Part shown: piece after piece, positions 46,983 through 59,910 of the stretch
Layout: each line of letters starts with the position of its first letter
Numbering within the stretch: position 1 is the first letter of the stretch
Assembly (NCBI GenBank): GCA_018340805.1
Contig: JACMZG010001908.1
Location: 39,793,089 to 39,857,088 of the forward strand
Direction: 5' to 3'
From: Microvelia longipes
Taxonomy: Eukaryota; Arthropoda; Insecta; Hemiptera; Veliidae
Length of the DNA stretch: 64,000 nt
Notes under the pieces: generated by a model
The model's input: the letters and a program-made list of their open reading frames with translations, nothing else
The model's database searches: none
Told to the model about the DNA's origin: nothing
Made by a program: the position numbers and the translations under genes

Positions 46983-47410
46983 ATTCTGGTAGAGGTCCGC
47001 ATGCCGCGCGAAATCCTTTCTAAATGCCTGCTTTCTTGCTTAACAATAATTCCTTTTTTACATTCCCAATTTATACTGAAGCATTATGCCTCGTTACTAA
47101 TTTTTTCTGGATTTTTTTAGGATTTGTGCTAAAACCTTCTAAATTAGAAGGTACTTAATAAATCAGAGCACCCTAAATGTAATCTAATTTAAATAGAGCA
47201 AATAAAAGAGTGCACTCCTAGTTGTGAAAGGAAATTAGTTTTGTATAATCAATGGGATAAATATGCGCATTGTTTTTGAAAAATCCAGAAACATTGAGTA
47301 ATGAGTTGTTATGTTACAGTTCAAGTTATAAACCATTAACTCGAGACTTAGCAAGAATTGGATTTTTACGGAGGAAAGTACGCATTTCAAAGGAAATTCC
47401 CCTGAATTAT
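46983..47410. mobile_element. MITE-C copy 2 (diverged)
   Basis: GATTCTGGTAGAGGTCCGCA at the left, the 'ctttcttgctta' motif, an interior with CAATGGGATAAATATGCGCA, and the inverse end 'aggaaattcccctgaatta'. It is clearly related to 8786-9194, but its right terminus has decayed. Confidence 0.65.
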
Positions 47411-47689
47411 TTTATTATTAACTCTTTCCTAATAACCATTATATTATATTTTGACTAATTTATAATAAGAGGTAAAAAGATTTATGACAAATTTCACTTT
47501 TAAATTGTTTTTCTTGAAAACAAAGAGTTTATTGTACATCACCATGTGAACGGTTGAGTTGTAGGTATTTTTAGAACTCAAAAATTTAGCGAATTCACTT
47601 TGGAAAAATTCGCTGATGGGTTTGGCGTCATGGCGGGAGGAATTATACAAGGTTATTATTTTTCACCGCGAAAAAAGTGGCATTACAGT

Positions 47690-47965
47690 TTTTGGGGGCG
47701 CTGAATCGAAAGGAACCGGTCCGATGTCAATACGGCCACTCTAAGACGCCAAAAAGTTGGAAAAAAACCATGGTAAATTACCAGAAACCAAAATAACGGT
47801 CGCTAAAAAAATTGAGTAAGGTGATGATTTCAATTCTTGTGGGCCGCTGAATCGAATAATCGAATCGTATCGTCTGGAGACGATACGACCTTATAATGTA
47901 ACCAAAAAGTTGAAAAACGGTGGTCAATTATCGAAAAACCTAAAATACGACTGGTAAACAACATT
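47690..47965 (+). repeat. Dispersed repeat F, two tandem copies
   Basis: Two units of about 150 bp. One starts with GGGGGCGCTGAATCGAAAGG, the other with GGGCCGCTGAATCGAATAAT. Each is followed by a 'tacgaccttataatgtaaccaaaaagttg' / 'tacggccactctaagacgccaaaaagttgg' block and an AATTA(C/T)C(A/G)GAAAAACC-like block. The inverse single copy is at 9245-9480. Confidence 0.7.
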
Positions 47966-48009
47966 TTAAAGTTGGGAGTCGTCAATGTCAGTTTACGAAT
48001 CCTGGTAAT

Positions 48010-48220
48010 TTTTTTCTGTATTTTTCAAATGAATTTTAGAAAATGAACTAAAACCTTTAAAGATAAACACTAATTGAGCTTTAATCTAGTGCAAGTAATA
48101 GTGTGCACTGCTAATTTTAGAGGCATAGTTTTGTATTACCAACAGGATAGTTATACCTATTTCTTTTGAAAAATACTGAAAAAATGAAAAACGGAACTGG
48201 CTACGGAACTAACCTTTTCT
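48010..48220. repeat. Second copy of the MITE-C interior
   Basis: Aligns by eye to 47100-47300 ('ttttagg/aaaatg...gctaaaacctt...gagcaaataaaagagtgcactcct...gttttgtataatcaa' type order), diverged and without termini. Confidence 0.55.
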
Positions 48221-48410
48221 TTATCTATGTATTCTTTGGTGCTGATATAGAAATGCTGGCCTTGATAGGCGTACACCTGTCATCTGGCTTATTTCTTATC
48301 CTATAACTTTTGGTTATTTATTGTTGTTAGTGTACTGTTTAAACTTTTCAAAATTTATTGTTGTTAGTATATTGTTTTAACTTAAGTTTATGTTGTGTTC
48401 TAGAAGAACA

Positions 48411-48496
48411 ATGAAGAAGTATTTATTATGCTGCACTCTCCTAGCAACTATTTCTGCTTCCTTCCAACGTGATATCTTTTATGAGACTGATCCTAG
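48411..48496 (+). CDS. Carboxypeptidase exon 1: signal peptide
   Basis: ATG at 48411 gives MKKYLLCCTLLATISASFQR then DIFYETDP, stopping two bases into a codon at a consensus donor (AG|GTATGT). Two lysines followed by a hydrophobic core and small residues (ISAS) form a typical secretory signal. The phase (two bases left over) fits exactly the one base at the start of the 59472 exon, restoring a Ser codon before FHRPDYDPPP. Linking it to the carboxypeptidase rests on that phase match, strand and position; the signal peptide could instead belong to an unseen gene. Confidence 0.6.
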
Positions 48497-51400
48497 GTAT
48501 GTTTCTTGATTTTTACGCATGCCATGCAGTGTATGTTGGAATAATATGTTGCTTGAATATTATATGTTATGCTATGTTTAGTCCATGCTTGTCTAAACCA
48601 TCAAACTAGTTAGAAGCATGAGGTTATATAGACAGAACCATATAAATAAGCATTTCATAATATCGAAGTATTAAGTCTCTCGGTTGTGACAGTTTTGTAA
48701 AACGTTTTGTATTTATCCAAGATTTCTTTTATCTCTACAGTGGAATCGGATTCACCCACAGGGGGCGAGCATAAAGGCAAAAAAGTGTCGCCACCGTTTT
48801 GAAGGAAAATAGATGGCCACGGGACGACTTGTCCTATTTAGAGTTTAAAAGTATAGGAGAAGCGTATAAAATGTGTGTTTTTCACTTTTAAGATCTAACA
48901 CGCTTTATGTCAACAGACATTAATTCTTGCAATTTTGTATTTTCTTAGTATTCATAACTTTATAATCTTAAACAAGGTAAGAATAACATTAAATAAGTAC
49001 AATTAACTACTATACAATAATAAAGAACTAAAAATTTACTCGACATGTTTATAACCTGATGATAGGAAGGATGTAGTAGTGCTACAAGTGCCTGAAGGAG
49101 TAGTGGTGGGGGTTGGCGACACATTTTTACATTGTGAAGGCCTGATATGTTCCTTCCCTTTTATACAAGTTCCTTGGATTCATCCAACGCTTTCCAAAAT
49201 GACGCGTTCATCACCGGAAGACCTAAATCTTTATAACTTAGGTTTTCGTCAAAATATTAGTTTAATTCTTTTTAACTATTGCTTTAATATTGTTTGATTT
49301 ATGTTCATTTCATTGTAGAGAAGTAATAGACTAAAAAATATTTATTATCTTTGCACCATCTAATTCATGTTATAACTACTATCTCACTACTATTTGAAAA
49401 TGTTTGTTTTTAAAAGTTTCCTTTTAATAAATACTCTACTTCTATATTCAACGTTCCCAACATTTAATATTAATGCTTGTGTGCTTCTTAATTTTGTTAA
49501 CTCTGATGCAGCTATTGATCCATTTAGCTACAGAAGGATTGTGGCTAAGCCATGTACGTTGTTTAACCATTTCTGTCAGTAATTTCTCCTTAGTGTCACT
49601 TTTAAGTTTATAGAACTCTCACATTTTAATAAATTATTGAACTATTAATGACTTTAGTTCTATAATTATTATAATGACTAGCTAACAATTATTTTTGTGT
49701 TGCAATGACATTTCACCCATCACTGTGGGCATCTTGTTGGGCTGTTGGCACTGTTGGGCTTAAAAACTAAAGGGCTTTAATGTAGTTTTAGTTTTTAAGC
49801 CTGAAAATGCCCACAGTAATGGGTGAAATGTCATTGCTACACAAAAATAATTGTTAGCTAGTCATTATAATAATTATAGAACTAAAGTCATTAATAGTTC
49901 ACTAATTTATTGAAACATTTCTATGTATTTGTACATACCCTCCTATTTTTATCTGTCTGACCGATGACTGATTTAATATCTATTATTGATATGCAGCTGT
50001 ATTTATAAATTATATATTAAATACGGGAAATTTTGTATTAAATTATAGTATAATATTTGTAAAAGAGGCTTAAGCTATGTCTTTGCTTAGGAGCTTTTTG
50101 TTTAACAAAGTCATGCGTCTTATTGATAAAGTTTCTACAGTGGGTCTCTACTCTTCTACTCATTATACATTAAGATATGAAGGAAGGCATGTGTTATTGT
50201 AGTCGAAGAGAGACGATATTTACTGAATGTCCTGACGTTTTCGATCCAAATTGGCTAAACTTTTGTTCTATCTTTAATTTAACTTCGCAAAAAGAGGCAA
50301 TAAAAACTACGCAAACTTCTTTAAGTTAGAATAAAGCAGCGAAAATGGGGTAAATAGCAATAAAAGATATCAATAAGTCTTTACACAGAGTAAAGAAATC
50401 TGTTGAGAGCCTTATTCTTAACATTTATTGGTGATGCTTGTTATGTTAGCTCTTATGTACACGGTTTAAGTAGATTTAAACATATTAAATGAAATGTTGA
50501 AAACAACATTTGAGGAATAGCTAAAAAAAGATCATGCGATTTGTATTTCCTTTTATTCTAATGCCGAGTAACTTAGCGGGATTTTTATGATCAGGACTTT
50601 ATTGAACCCATTCGTTCTCTTTCACCAAGAATATAGGTGACCCACATTAACTTTGTCCACACGCGGGGTTTGACAGAGGGTTCAACCCCTTGTTTAACCC
50701 CCTAGGGGTTTAAACCTCCCGTGTTTAAACCCCTAGTTTTAACCCCCTAAGGTGATGAATCCCACCCGGCATTTGTGTGAACGGGATTAAAGACAGAGAT
50801 CAACCCTTAAACTCATTTCTCACGGTGAAGAATAACGTGTGGACAGTTGGGGTTGAACCCCCCTGCCAAACCCCGGTTATGAACGAAGTAATTGTTTACT
50901 TCAATTGCGTCTACATCGTATTGGAACGGCGTTAGCCGAACACATTTTAGTTAAAACAAAAACGCACTTATGATTTCTATATTGTTACTTTGTGTAAAAA
51001 GTCATAAAATATGTATTTAATGTTCATATATTAACATAATGTTTATTAAATATGTATTTAATGTTCATATATTAACATAATGTTTATTTTGTACCATATG
51101 AAATGTACCACTAATCAAGTGTCTTAATATTTTTACTAAGCTACCGTATTGATACGGTAGTTCTAACCACCTCATTGCTTTGGCACTATATGTTTGTATC
51201 TTCCTTCAACCCGATTTATTTGAGTACAAATAATTTTCTTCTTTATGATTGAATAAGACCATGACTGTTGATTGACTTTTGATCAACTCGGTTATTAGCC
51301 GACTTTTTTATTTGTACATCATCTAGCGTGATTTACATCACATACAAGTTCAAATGACCCAATTAATTATTTTAATGATTTAATACTAAATGTGATGATT

Positions 51401-54400
51401 ACCTATCGGTTACATTTTAACCTGACCGAACTAAAACTGAGCATATGTACTGACGTACTCAGAGCACATCCTCACTGACTTAATTTGCAATAGGTTAAGT
51501 AAGAATGGACTGGATGGTAACGAAATACGACCAAATGGAGAGACAATAAAGTACAAAATAAATAAATCTCAAGGAAGAGCACAATGTCAACTTGGTGTGT
51601 TCCTTTGCTTTGCCAGTGATGCACTCTCTTCTATACTCGACAGGTAACACAAACATAACAAAAATTACTTAACTTTGGTTCTGGTGACTTTGAAACGGTG
51701 CTACCGCATGTGTTTCCCTTTCCTATTGACTCTATATAATTGTATGGATTCTTATTTCAATACAAAAATAAATAACTTATATATATTTTTGTAATTCGAA
51801 AGCCAAGAGGAGCCGATCTCCCCTCCACTCCCACTATCCAAATCACCTCTTAAGCGTAATTTTCATAAGAAAATTCTCTAAAAACTTCATTATTTCAAAA
51901 ATTAATATTATCGGTCTCAAACAACCTCGCTGCAACCTCCAAACGAATCCTACTCTATAAACACATTACATTTTATTTATTGATATTACTGAGTTTTGTA
52001 TCAACGACTTTTCCATACTTTACTTTTTTTGAAAGTTCCACTAAATTATACAGACGGTTTAAACCCATAGAGATAATAGAGGGGGCATAGCCTATCTCAT
52101 TGCATTGAGACCTGAAACATCTTTTTGGGGCTCTGTGTAACCTCATTGAAACCTCCGCACATTGCTTGTATTTTGTTTTGTACTATAAACTTTTTTGTAT
52201 ATATTTACAGTAATTTTGTGCTGATTATTTGATTGTATTAATAAGTGAAGGTGGTCAGGTTACTTTTTTGAGGTTTCAAAATTTAATCTATAGGGCCCCT
52301 CTAGCAATTAAACCAAGCTTTGGTTTAACCATAGAGATATTTCTCTATGGTTAAACCAAAGCTTTTTAAATTTATCAACAGAAATATAATTATTTATCCA
52401 AATAGTAATTTATATAAATAAATAAAGTAGGCTATTGCGTTTAGTACTCTGTACTAAACCGATAGAAAGAACTCTCTCTGTAGAAGTCTACTTTAACTTA
52501 AAATACTTAATATTTATTTAATAGTAATGGACATATCCTCTAATGCTGTTTACCGATTTCTTTATAGACAATTCTGCTTTCAAAAGACTTATATTCAACC
52601 TTATGAATACTTAACTTTTTATAATAATTCCAAAGTTAATTTTATATATGTTATATTATTATTATAATATAACACACACACTAAAGTCAGTTATATTATA
52701 ATAAAAAATGAGGGTGGAAAAGAATTCTATTGGTTGAGACCAACCGCGTCCCTTCCCCCTCCACCTTATGCCGACCTCGGTACAAAAAAAATGTTCGTAC
52801 AAATTTCGTACTTTTTCGTAAATAAAATCATAAAAAGACAACACTGGTTGTAAACATTTGTAACCTCGCGTCGCTTTTTTCCCTCTTTGTGTATTTATTT
52901 GAGTTCGTTTCGTTTCATTTTAATTTGTTCAATTCACCCAATTATTACAAAGGTATAATATAATCTGTGTGCCTGTATTTGACGCATGGACATTGACCTA
53001 TTCTTCAACCATTTCTTGCTCTTTGAGTACAGTATAGGGTCTGTCAACCAAGAGACAGTATTTTTCCCAAAATGCCATGTCTTTTAATAGATGACAGTCT
53101 TGGCTTTTTTAAGTCATAAATGCGTATTGTGTCATATTATTTCTATAATATGAAACAATACGCATTCAATTACAGAAACTTAACACAAAAAAGCAATTGG
53201 TTTTGGAAAAAAGTAATTTTTATAATTACTATAATACTATTAAATAAAGTATATACAATTATTATAATTGTATATACTTATAAAAATATTATTAAATAAA
53301 CTGTCCTAAAACATGTGGCTTTGTCGTAATTTACGAAAAACATTACATAACTTATTACAAAGAACCAATTGTAAAACTCTTTCATCTTATCCTTTATTTA
53401 ACTGTCGACCATGACTTAAATAGAATATGACTATCCTATACTATACGACATCCAGTGTCAGGTGATAAAGTCTTGCCTGGACCTTTAAAGTGCATCCTTT
53501 CCTTATCTATTTTCGCACTAATTAACCTAATCAGCTAACTGGTTGTGGCATTTCTTAATTTAACAAAGCTATTAACAATATACTTTTGCACTATTTTCCA
53601 AATCTGCACTACCAGCATGTCATTGACACATTACTCGAGGCTCAGGTTCTAGATTGATCTGACAATCGATTATTTACTAGAAACTTGACATCGATTATTT
53701 TACTCTCGATTCGTTTATAACTTTTTTTTATCTAATCTGTCAATTTATATATTACCTTTTAATGGTAGACTTCAAGATAATAGATAGTTATAATGTGTTT
53801 CAATGCGATGCAAACAAACCTAATGCAGTCGGAGGTTATAACCTGACTTTTTTTTTAGAAATGACGTGTGACGTCATTGCAGGAATGGGTATAGGCTGCT
53901 TACATTGGAAATTCTCTTTTTATTGTCGTCACTGCCGAACTATAAGCAAACATGAAAACAAAAAAAAAGCTGTCCATAATTATTAATTAACACCAATAAA
54001 AACCGCTCTCTTTAAACCTTTTGTTTAGAGCTTAGTCAATTTATTCTTGATAAATAATGTTTAATGGGGAGAGACGTACTGAATGGTATATTATTAGTTT
54101 TTTAATTTTAGTTATTTATTTTGCAGTACCCAAAGAAAGTCTTAAACGGTACACAAACCCTAACTTTAAACACTCTGGCTGCTAAATTAATACACTATAC
54201 CGGGAAAAACTGGACCGCTTAGGTTGTTCTCAACTATGTTTACCGACTGAAACTCTAATTGGTTTTTAGTTTAGTTTAGTTATTTTTAGGTTTAGTTTTT
54301 AGGCTTTTTAGTTTTACCCTGTTTAGTTTTGATCGATATTTTGGTGATGTAAAAATGAAAATGTGCGTAACATAGACTGGGGCTGTATTCTGTCATTATC

Positions 54401-56100
54401 CTAGGAGGGGTAATCTTTAGACGAATATCCTGATTTTTATGATCCAACAAAAATCATAGATATGCTTGTCGTATTTGAACAAAATTCCGTGTAATCATTT
54501 ACAACAAATCAAATTTTACCTCAATTGGATTATTTTCCGATTTTTTTCCGATTTTTCCGAACGCTTAAAATGAAATGAAATTTAGCACGTAAGTTAGTCT
54601 TTTACATAACTACATGCTTGCCAAATCGCAATCATTTTTCAGCGTTTTATGATTTTTAGTAATTTTTGCTGGATCATTATTGAGGCTTAATGATGACATA
54701 AAAAAATATTTTCCGGATAGCACAACAACAGCTGTAGACTGATTTTTGTATAAAGTTTCAACTCTCTAGCATAAATACATTGGGAGCTACGATGATAACA
54801 GACGTATACACACATTCACACAAACACACATACAGACAGACAACTTTGTGAAAACCACTTAGGAGGCTTTAAAAAATCCTGAAACGGATAATTCCCGTGA
54901 CATCACGGTTTCGAAATTTTTTTGCAAACACAATACTTTTCCTATTAAATCTGTCTTTATGTCTAGAGCCGGTAATTTCATTTTTTTAAATAGTTCTTAT
55001 TGCATATAACAAATTTAGACTTTGTTCGTTTAAAGTTAGTAATTTTATTCTTTAAACCTCAAAATATAGTCCTTATTGTTAATTACTAAGTCAGACGTTG
55101 TTAAAATAATTGGTTACTTCTAAATGAGGTACAAACTTCTGTATAGAATTCATTAAAAAGATATGTTTATGAATTAATCTAGATCTATTCTTTCATAAAA
55201 ACTTACACTTCTGTTAAAAGAAACTAAAGAAATACGTAACATTTCTTGTTAAAGTATTTTCAAAGATTTTTATCTCGTGGAAACTTACTCTTTCAGTTTT
55301 AAAAAGGGTAATTTTATCATTTAAATTATTGTCTTCGTGAAGGACACAATGGTTCCATGAATGTCATAAATTGTCGCAACACAATTATACATAATCAGGT
55401 TTTGGTTTTATTTATCTAATTAGTTGCTTGGCCAAAAATGAAAAATGTATTGTTTATTTTAAGTTTCTCCTCTTAGCAGTTCTATTGGTAAATTGTGGCA
55501 CATAACTAACAAAAAGAAGTAGGAAGGTCAACCATGAGTTTACGTTATGGATTTGTGGGGCGTACAGCACTTCGGGGGGGTCCGGCGAAGCCCCTTTTAT
55601 CTGAAATGGGGGTTGGAGGGCTCTGATGTTTGCGCACTCCTGCACTACGGTATAAAATCAGGGTTTGCTATGTGCAATATTGTTATTATTTGTAACAACC
55701 CTACTTCTTCTACGGCTTGTCTTTTTATTCACCAAGCTCACCGCTGGGTTTAATTACGTCACTTGGTGGATTTTATGTGTGTCTTTAAATGCAATCTGCC
55801 GAGCTCCTCCTCTACAAAAATTGGGGAATTGGGAGAATTTACAAATCTCGCTTACCTATCTGTTGCGGTGAATCTGTGATGACAAGAATATTAAAAACTT
55901 CTCAAATATCACGCAACAAGCCCACCCTTCGCGGGGCTTGCCTTCTTTCCTCCTCTTTTTTTACCAACCTCAAACCCACTTAAGTCCACCCAACCGTTTG
56001 ATTCTCGAGTGAATTAAAAGTCGCTTCTAAGTAGTGACTCTTCACTACCTATTGGCATCAGTTTTTTTCTAGCCAAACACAAATATATATATATATATAT

Positions 56101-56145
<45 letters not shown>

Positions 56146-59100
56146 CAATATATTAGCAGGAAGCATTAAATAGAAGTGTCATGAAATATATAGTTATCAC
56201 AATTAAAAGAGCTACTTATAATTGCGAACAATTTCATAATTATGTGAACCAGTGGTAATTACTAAAACGACTTGTTCCGTCTCTTGTTGTCTGTTCGTTT
56301 TGTTTTATTCGAATTAATTGTATTTACGTCTTCTGAAATGGCGTTGTTATTACTTGTTGACTGCTCCGCGCGTTGGGGCCCCTGCAGGATCCAAAAAATA
56401 AAATAGAAGGAAAGGGGAAGAAAATGAGAAGTAAAAGTCCGCTTTTAACGAGAAAACTATGAAATAAAAAGGAAATTAAGGTCTAAATCAGTACTTTAAA
56501 ATTTTCTTCGGGCACTGCGGGTTATATTTACTTTTTTGGTCCTTATTTTTTACTTATGCCATTTTTTTAAAAAGCAAAAAAAAGCTACCAGCCTCTGGCC
56601 CGTCCCTTGTACAGTGCCTGTATATCACTATGCATACGATATACAGGCTCTCTAGTCCCCTGTGAAATGATCTTATTTTGTACTTACTCTCATATTTAAT
56701 GGTGAACATATTTATTTTTTCTGAAAAATGTTCAAAAAACATTATTATTTCTATACACTGTAAAGTATAACTCATATAATATGTTTTTTAATATCAATTC
56801 ATTGGCATATTATGTTTTTGTATACTGTCTTCTATAATTTAAGATCAATATTTTGAAGCGCGTATAATGAGATAAAATATATGAAGGTTAGTAATAAAAT
56901 CAAAAAACTAAGGGGAGTAAAAAAAAGGGAGTAACTAGTCTGATCTGTCAAAGGGAGTAACAATCTAAAGCATGTCACTGTCACATAGATAAAAAAAGCT
57001 GTATAGTACTCCCCTAAAAGGGAGTAACTATCTAAAGAAGTGCCCTAGAATGAATCCGGGGGGAAGACTAGACTTTAAAAGGGGTCCAGGAGAAAGACTA
57101 GACTCTAGTAGAGATCCAGGAGGAAGACTTGCCTCTAGTAGGGGTCCAGGAGGTGGACTAGACTAGTGGCTCCCAGAGGTGGACTAGACTAATGGCTCCC
57201 AGAGGCGGACTAGACTAATGGCTCCCAGAGGCGGACTAGACTAATGGCTCCTAGAGGCGTACTAGACTAATGGCTCCCAGAGACGGACTAGACTAATGGC
57301 TCCCAGAGGCGGACTAGACTAATGGCTCCCAGAGGCGGACTAGACTGATGGCTCCCAGAGGTGGACTAGACTAATGGCTCCCAGATGTGGACTAGCCAGT
57401 GCTATTAGCCATGCAAGATGAATGTCGAAGCGATCTATTGTTTTCAAAAAGCTGTCTACAAAAGGAAAATCTTTGATGTGAAAAATTAACTTTTTTCTTT
57501 AATATTATTAGTATTCGTCACCATTGTATATAATGTTTAATTTATTTAAAGACACTGGATGGGACTGAATTAACAACTTCTTACTTCTTTAAATGACTAT
57601 TTCGCCTGACCCCAGGCATACTCATGTCTACAAACCTAAAATACAAATGAAGGTATTAATTCATGGACGACTTATATATAATACAATTAATATTAAAAAA
57701 AAAGAGCTAAATAATAAGTACTTACAAAATAATTTAAAATAAGTTAGATAATCCAACTTAGTCTAAAATCCACTTTAAAATAAACAACAGGAAGGGCCAA
57801 CATAGTAGTGACATGAGAGCCAAAAACAGCGCTAGCAACTCATTGTAGCACTTAAATCATGAATTTAATTTAGAGGATACTAAAATTATCCACAAAAACA
57901 AAGATTAATTAAAAAATTAAAAAAGATTAATTTTAGAGGCAATACATATTGCTAATGAACCAAATAGTATCAACTTCAAGAAAGACTCTAGAGATATTAA
58001 TAAGTTATATGGAGCGATACTTCAAAAATTGTAAAATTATACCAATTGACTATTGCTATAATTTCTTAGATTTTGTTTTAACAATTTCAACTTTTAGTCT
58101 TGAAATGATTTATTGTTACTATGTTTTTGTTAACTTAATATGTAAAAATGTCTACGCCCTATCATAGTTAAGATACTAAAAACCTGCATTACTTATATGT
58201 ATTTACGTTTTAGCATGATGTGAAAATTTTTGCCTCTTCATTTGATTCAGTTTCACACATAAGTATTAATTATTAACATAATGTATACTCCACCAGGTTA
58301 TAATTAGTTTTAAGTAAGGTTTTGCTTTCCAAATAGTTAGCTTGCTTGTTTTATGGTTTTTATTAGTGGTTTTAAATAAATTTAATAAAATTCCGGTTTG
58401 GAAATTGATTTTGTACTTATTCTTATATTATTTATTATGCACTGGGATTATTACCATTACAGTAAGTTAAATTTCATTTTATTTGTAAACTGTCATACTG
58501 AGATTAGGTATAATTTAGATTCACTGAGAATTTTTATTTCTTTTTAGGTTTGAGATTTATGAAAATTATTGAAACTGAATTGGACTACTATACACACTAC
58601 TTGGCTTTCACCTACTGCGAGATATGATGACAGTGCTTTGTATGTTACACATTAGATACAAAAACATAATATGCCAATGAATTGATAACAAAAAAACATA
58701 TTTTATGAGTTATACTTAGCAGTGTAGAGAAAAAATAATGTTTCTTGAAAATTTTTTCAGAAAAAATTTATATGTCTACCATTAAATATGAGAGTAGGTA
58801 CAAAATAAGATCATTTCAGGTCATAATGATAAGTTCATAGTGTCTAGTTAGTGGGTTAAGTATTGTTTTTACCTAGAAAATAATGTAAAAAAATTACAGA
58901 AAACAATTTGTCACGAACATCACAATTTTGACGAATTTTGAAACCTATAAAACTTCAAAGCCCCGGCAGCACCTGTTAATCACCTCCGATCGGGCTGAAA
59001 TTATAATGGAATTATTTTTCATATAATTAATAGTGTAAACTTACATTGTAAAGTCAAAAAAAATGTAAAGAAAGTCAATAAAATGAAGTAAAATTTATCA

Positions 59101-59771
59101 AAAGAATAGCAGATAAATTAGTTTAACTAACACAGAGAAACTAAAAGAAATAAAATAAATAATACATACACTGTTATAAACCTAATCGAGCTTTATTTTC
59201 CTGTTATTCAGAAAAATAGAGGTTTAATTAGTTTAAAAGAATTATTTATTTATCATTCATCATAAGAAAGTTTTTGGAAAAAACGCTGTAATTCTGATTC
59301 ATTTTTAAGGCATCTTTTTTAAAATTCACATTGGTGTTAGTTTCTTTGGACATATAAATAGCTTCTAAATATAATCTTTTTTTTTCACATTTACACCGAA
59401 AATGGTAAAACTTTCATTAATTAATTTGTTCATTACTCCTGATGACAAAATATTGTTATTTTTGATTTCAGTTTTCATCGACCTGACTACGATCCTCCAC
59501 CTAAAGACAGTAATGGTTTGGTTTCTTTTGACCGATTTTACACAGCCCAGGAGGTATTATTTTTACACTAAATATAAGAAAGCATAAATTGTCTTGTCAC
59601 TTAAAGAAAATAAATAATAGAATAAATGATAAACATTAATTTATTTTGCCTTGTCTAGAAGAGCTTTAACCATTGTGCTTAAATATAGTCTCTAATCTAG
59701 GGTCATATGTATAATATTAGAAGAGGAGCAATGTAACGTCATAATACAGAGTGACATAATACTAAATTATT

Positions 59772-59829
<58 letters not shown>

Positions 59830-59859
59830 ATATATATATATATATATTATTATATATTA

Positions 59860-59910
<51 letters not shown>

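Noticed and set aside
49065..49297. 72-codon + frame considered as a carboxypeptidase propeptide exon
   Set aside because: Val/Gly-rich low complexity, poor donor, and no resemblance to an M14 activation peptide.
53762..53986. 74-codon + frame with several cysteines
   Set aside because: No splice sites in suitable phase for the carboxypeptidase and no recognised domain.
55545..55985. Overlapping frames in the G+C-richer patch near 55.5-56.0 kb
   Set aside because: Frames on both strands overlap, none has a recognisable motif, and no splice context links them to the carboxypeptidase.
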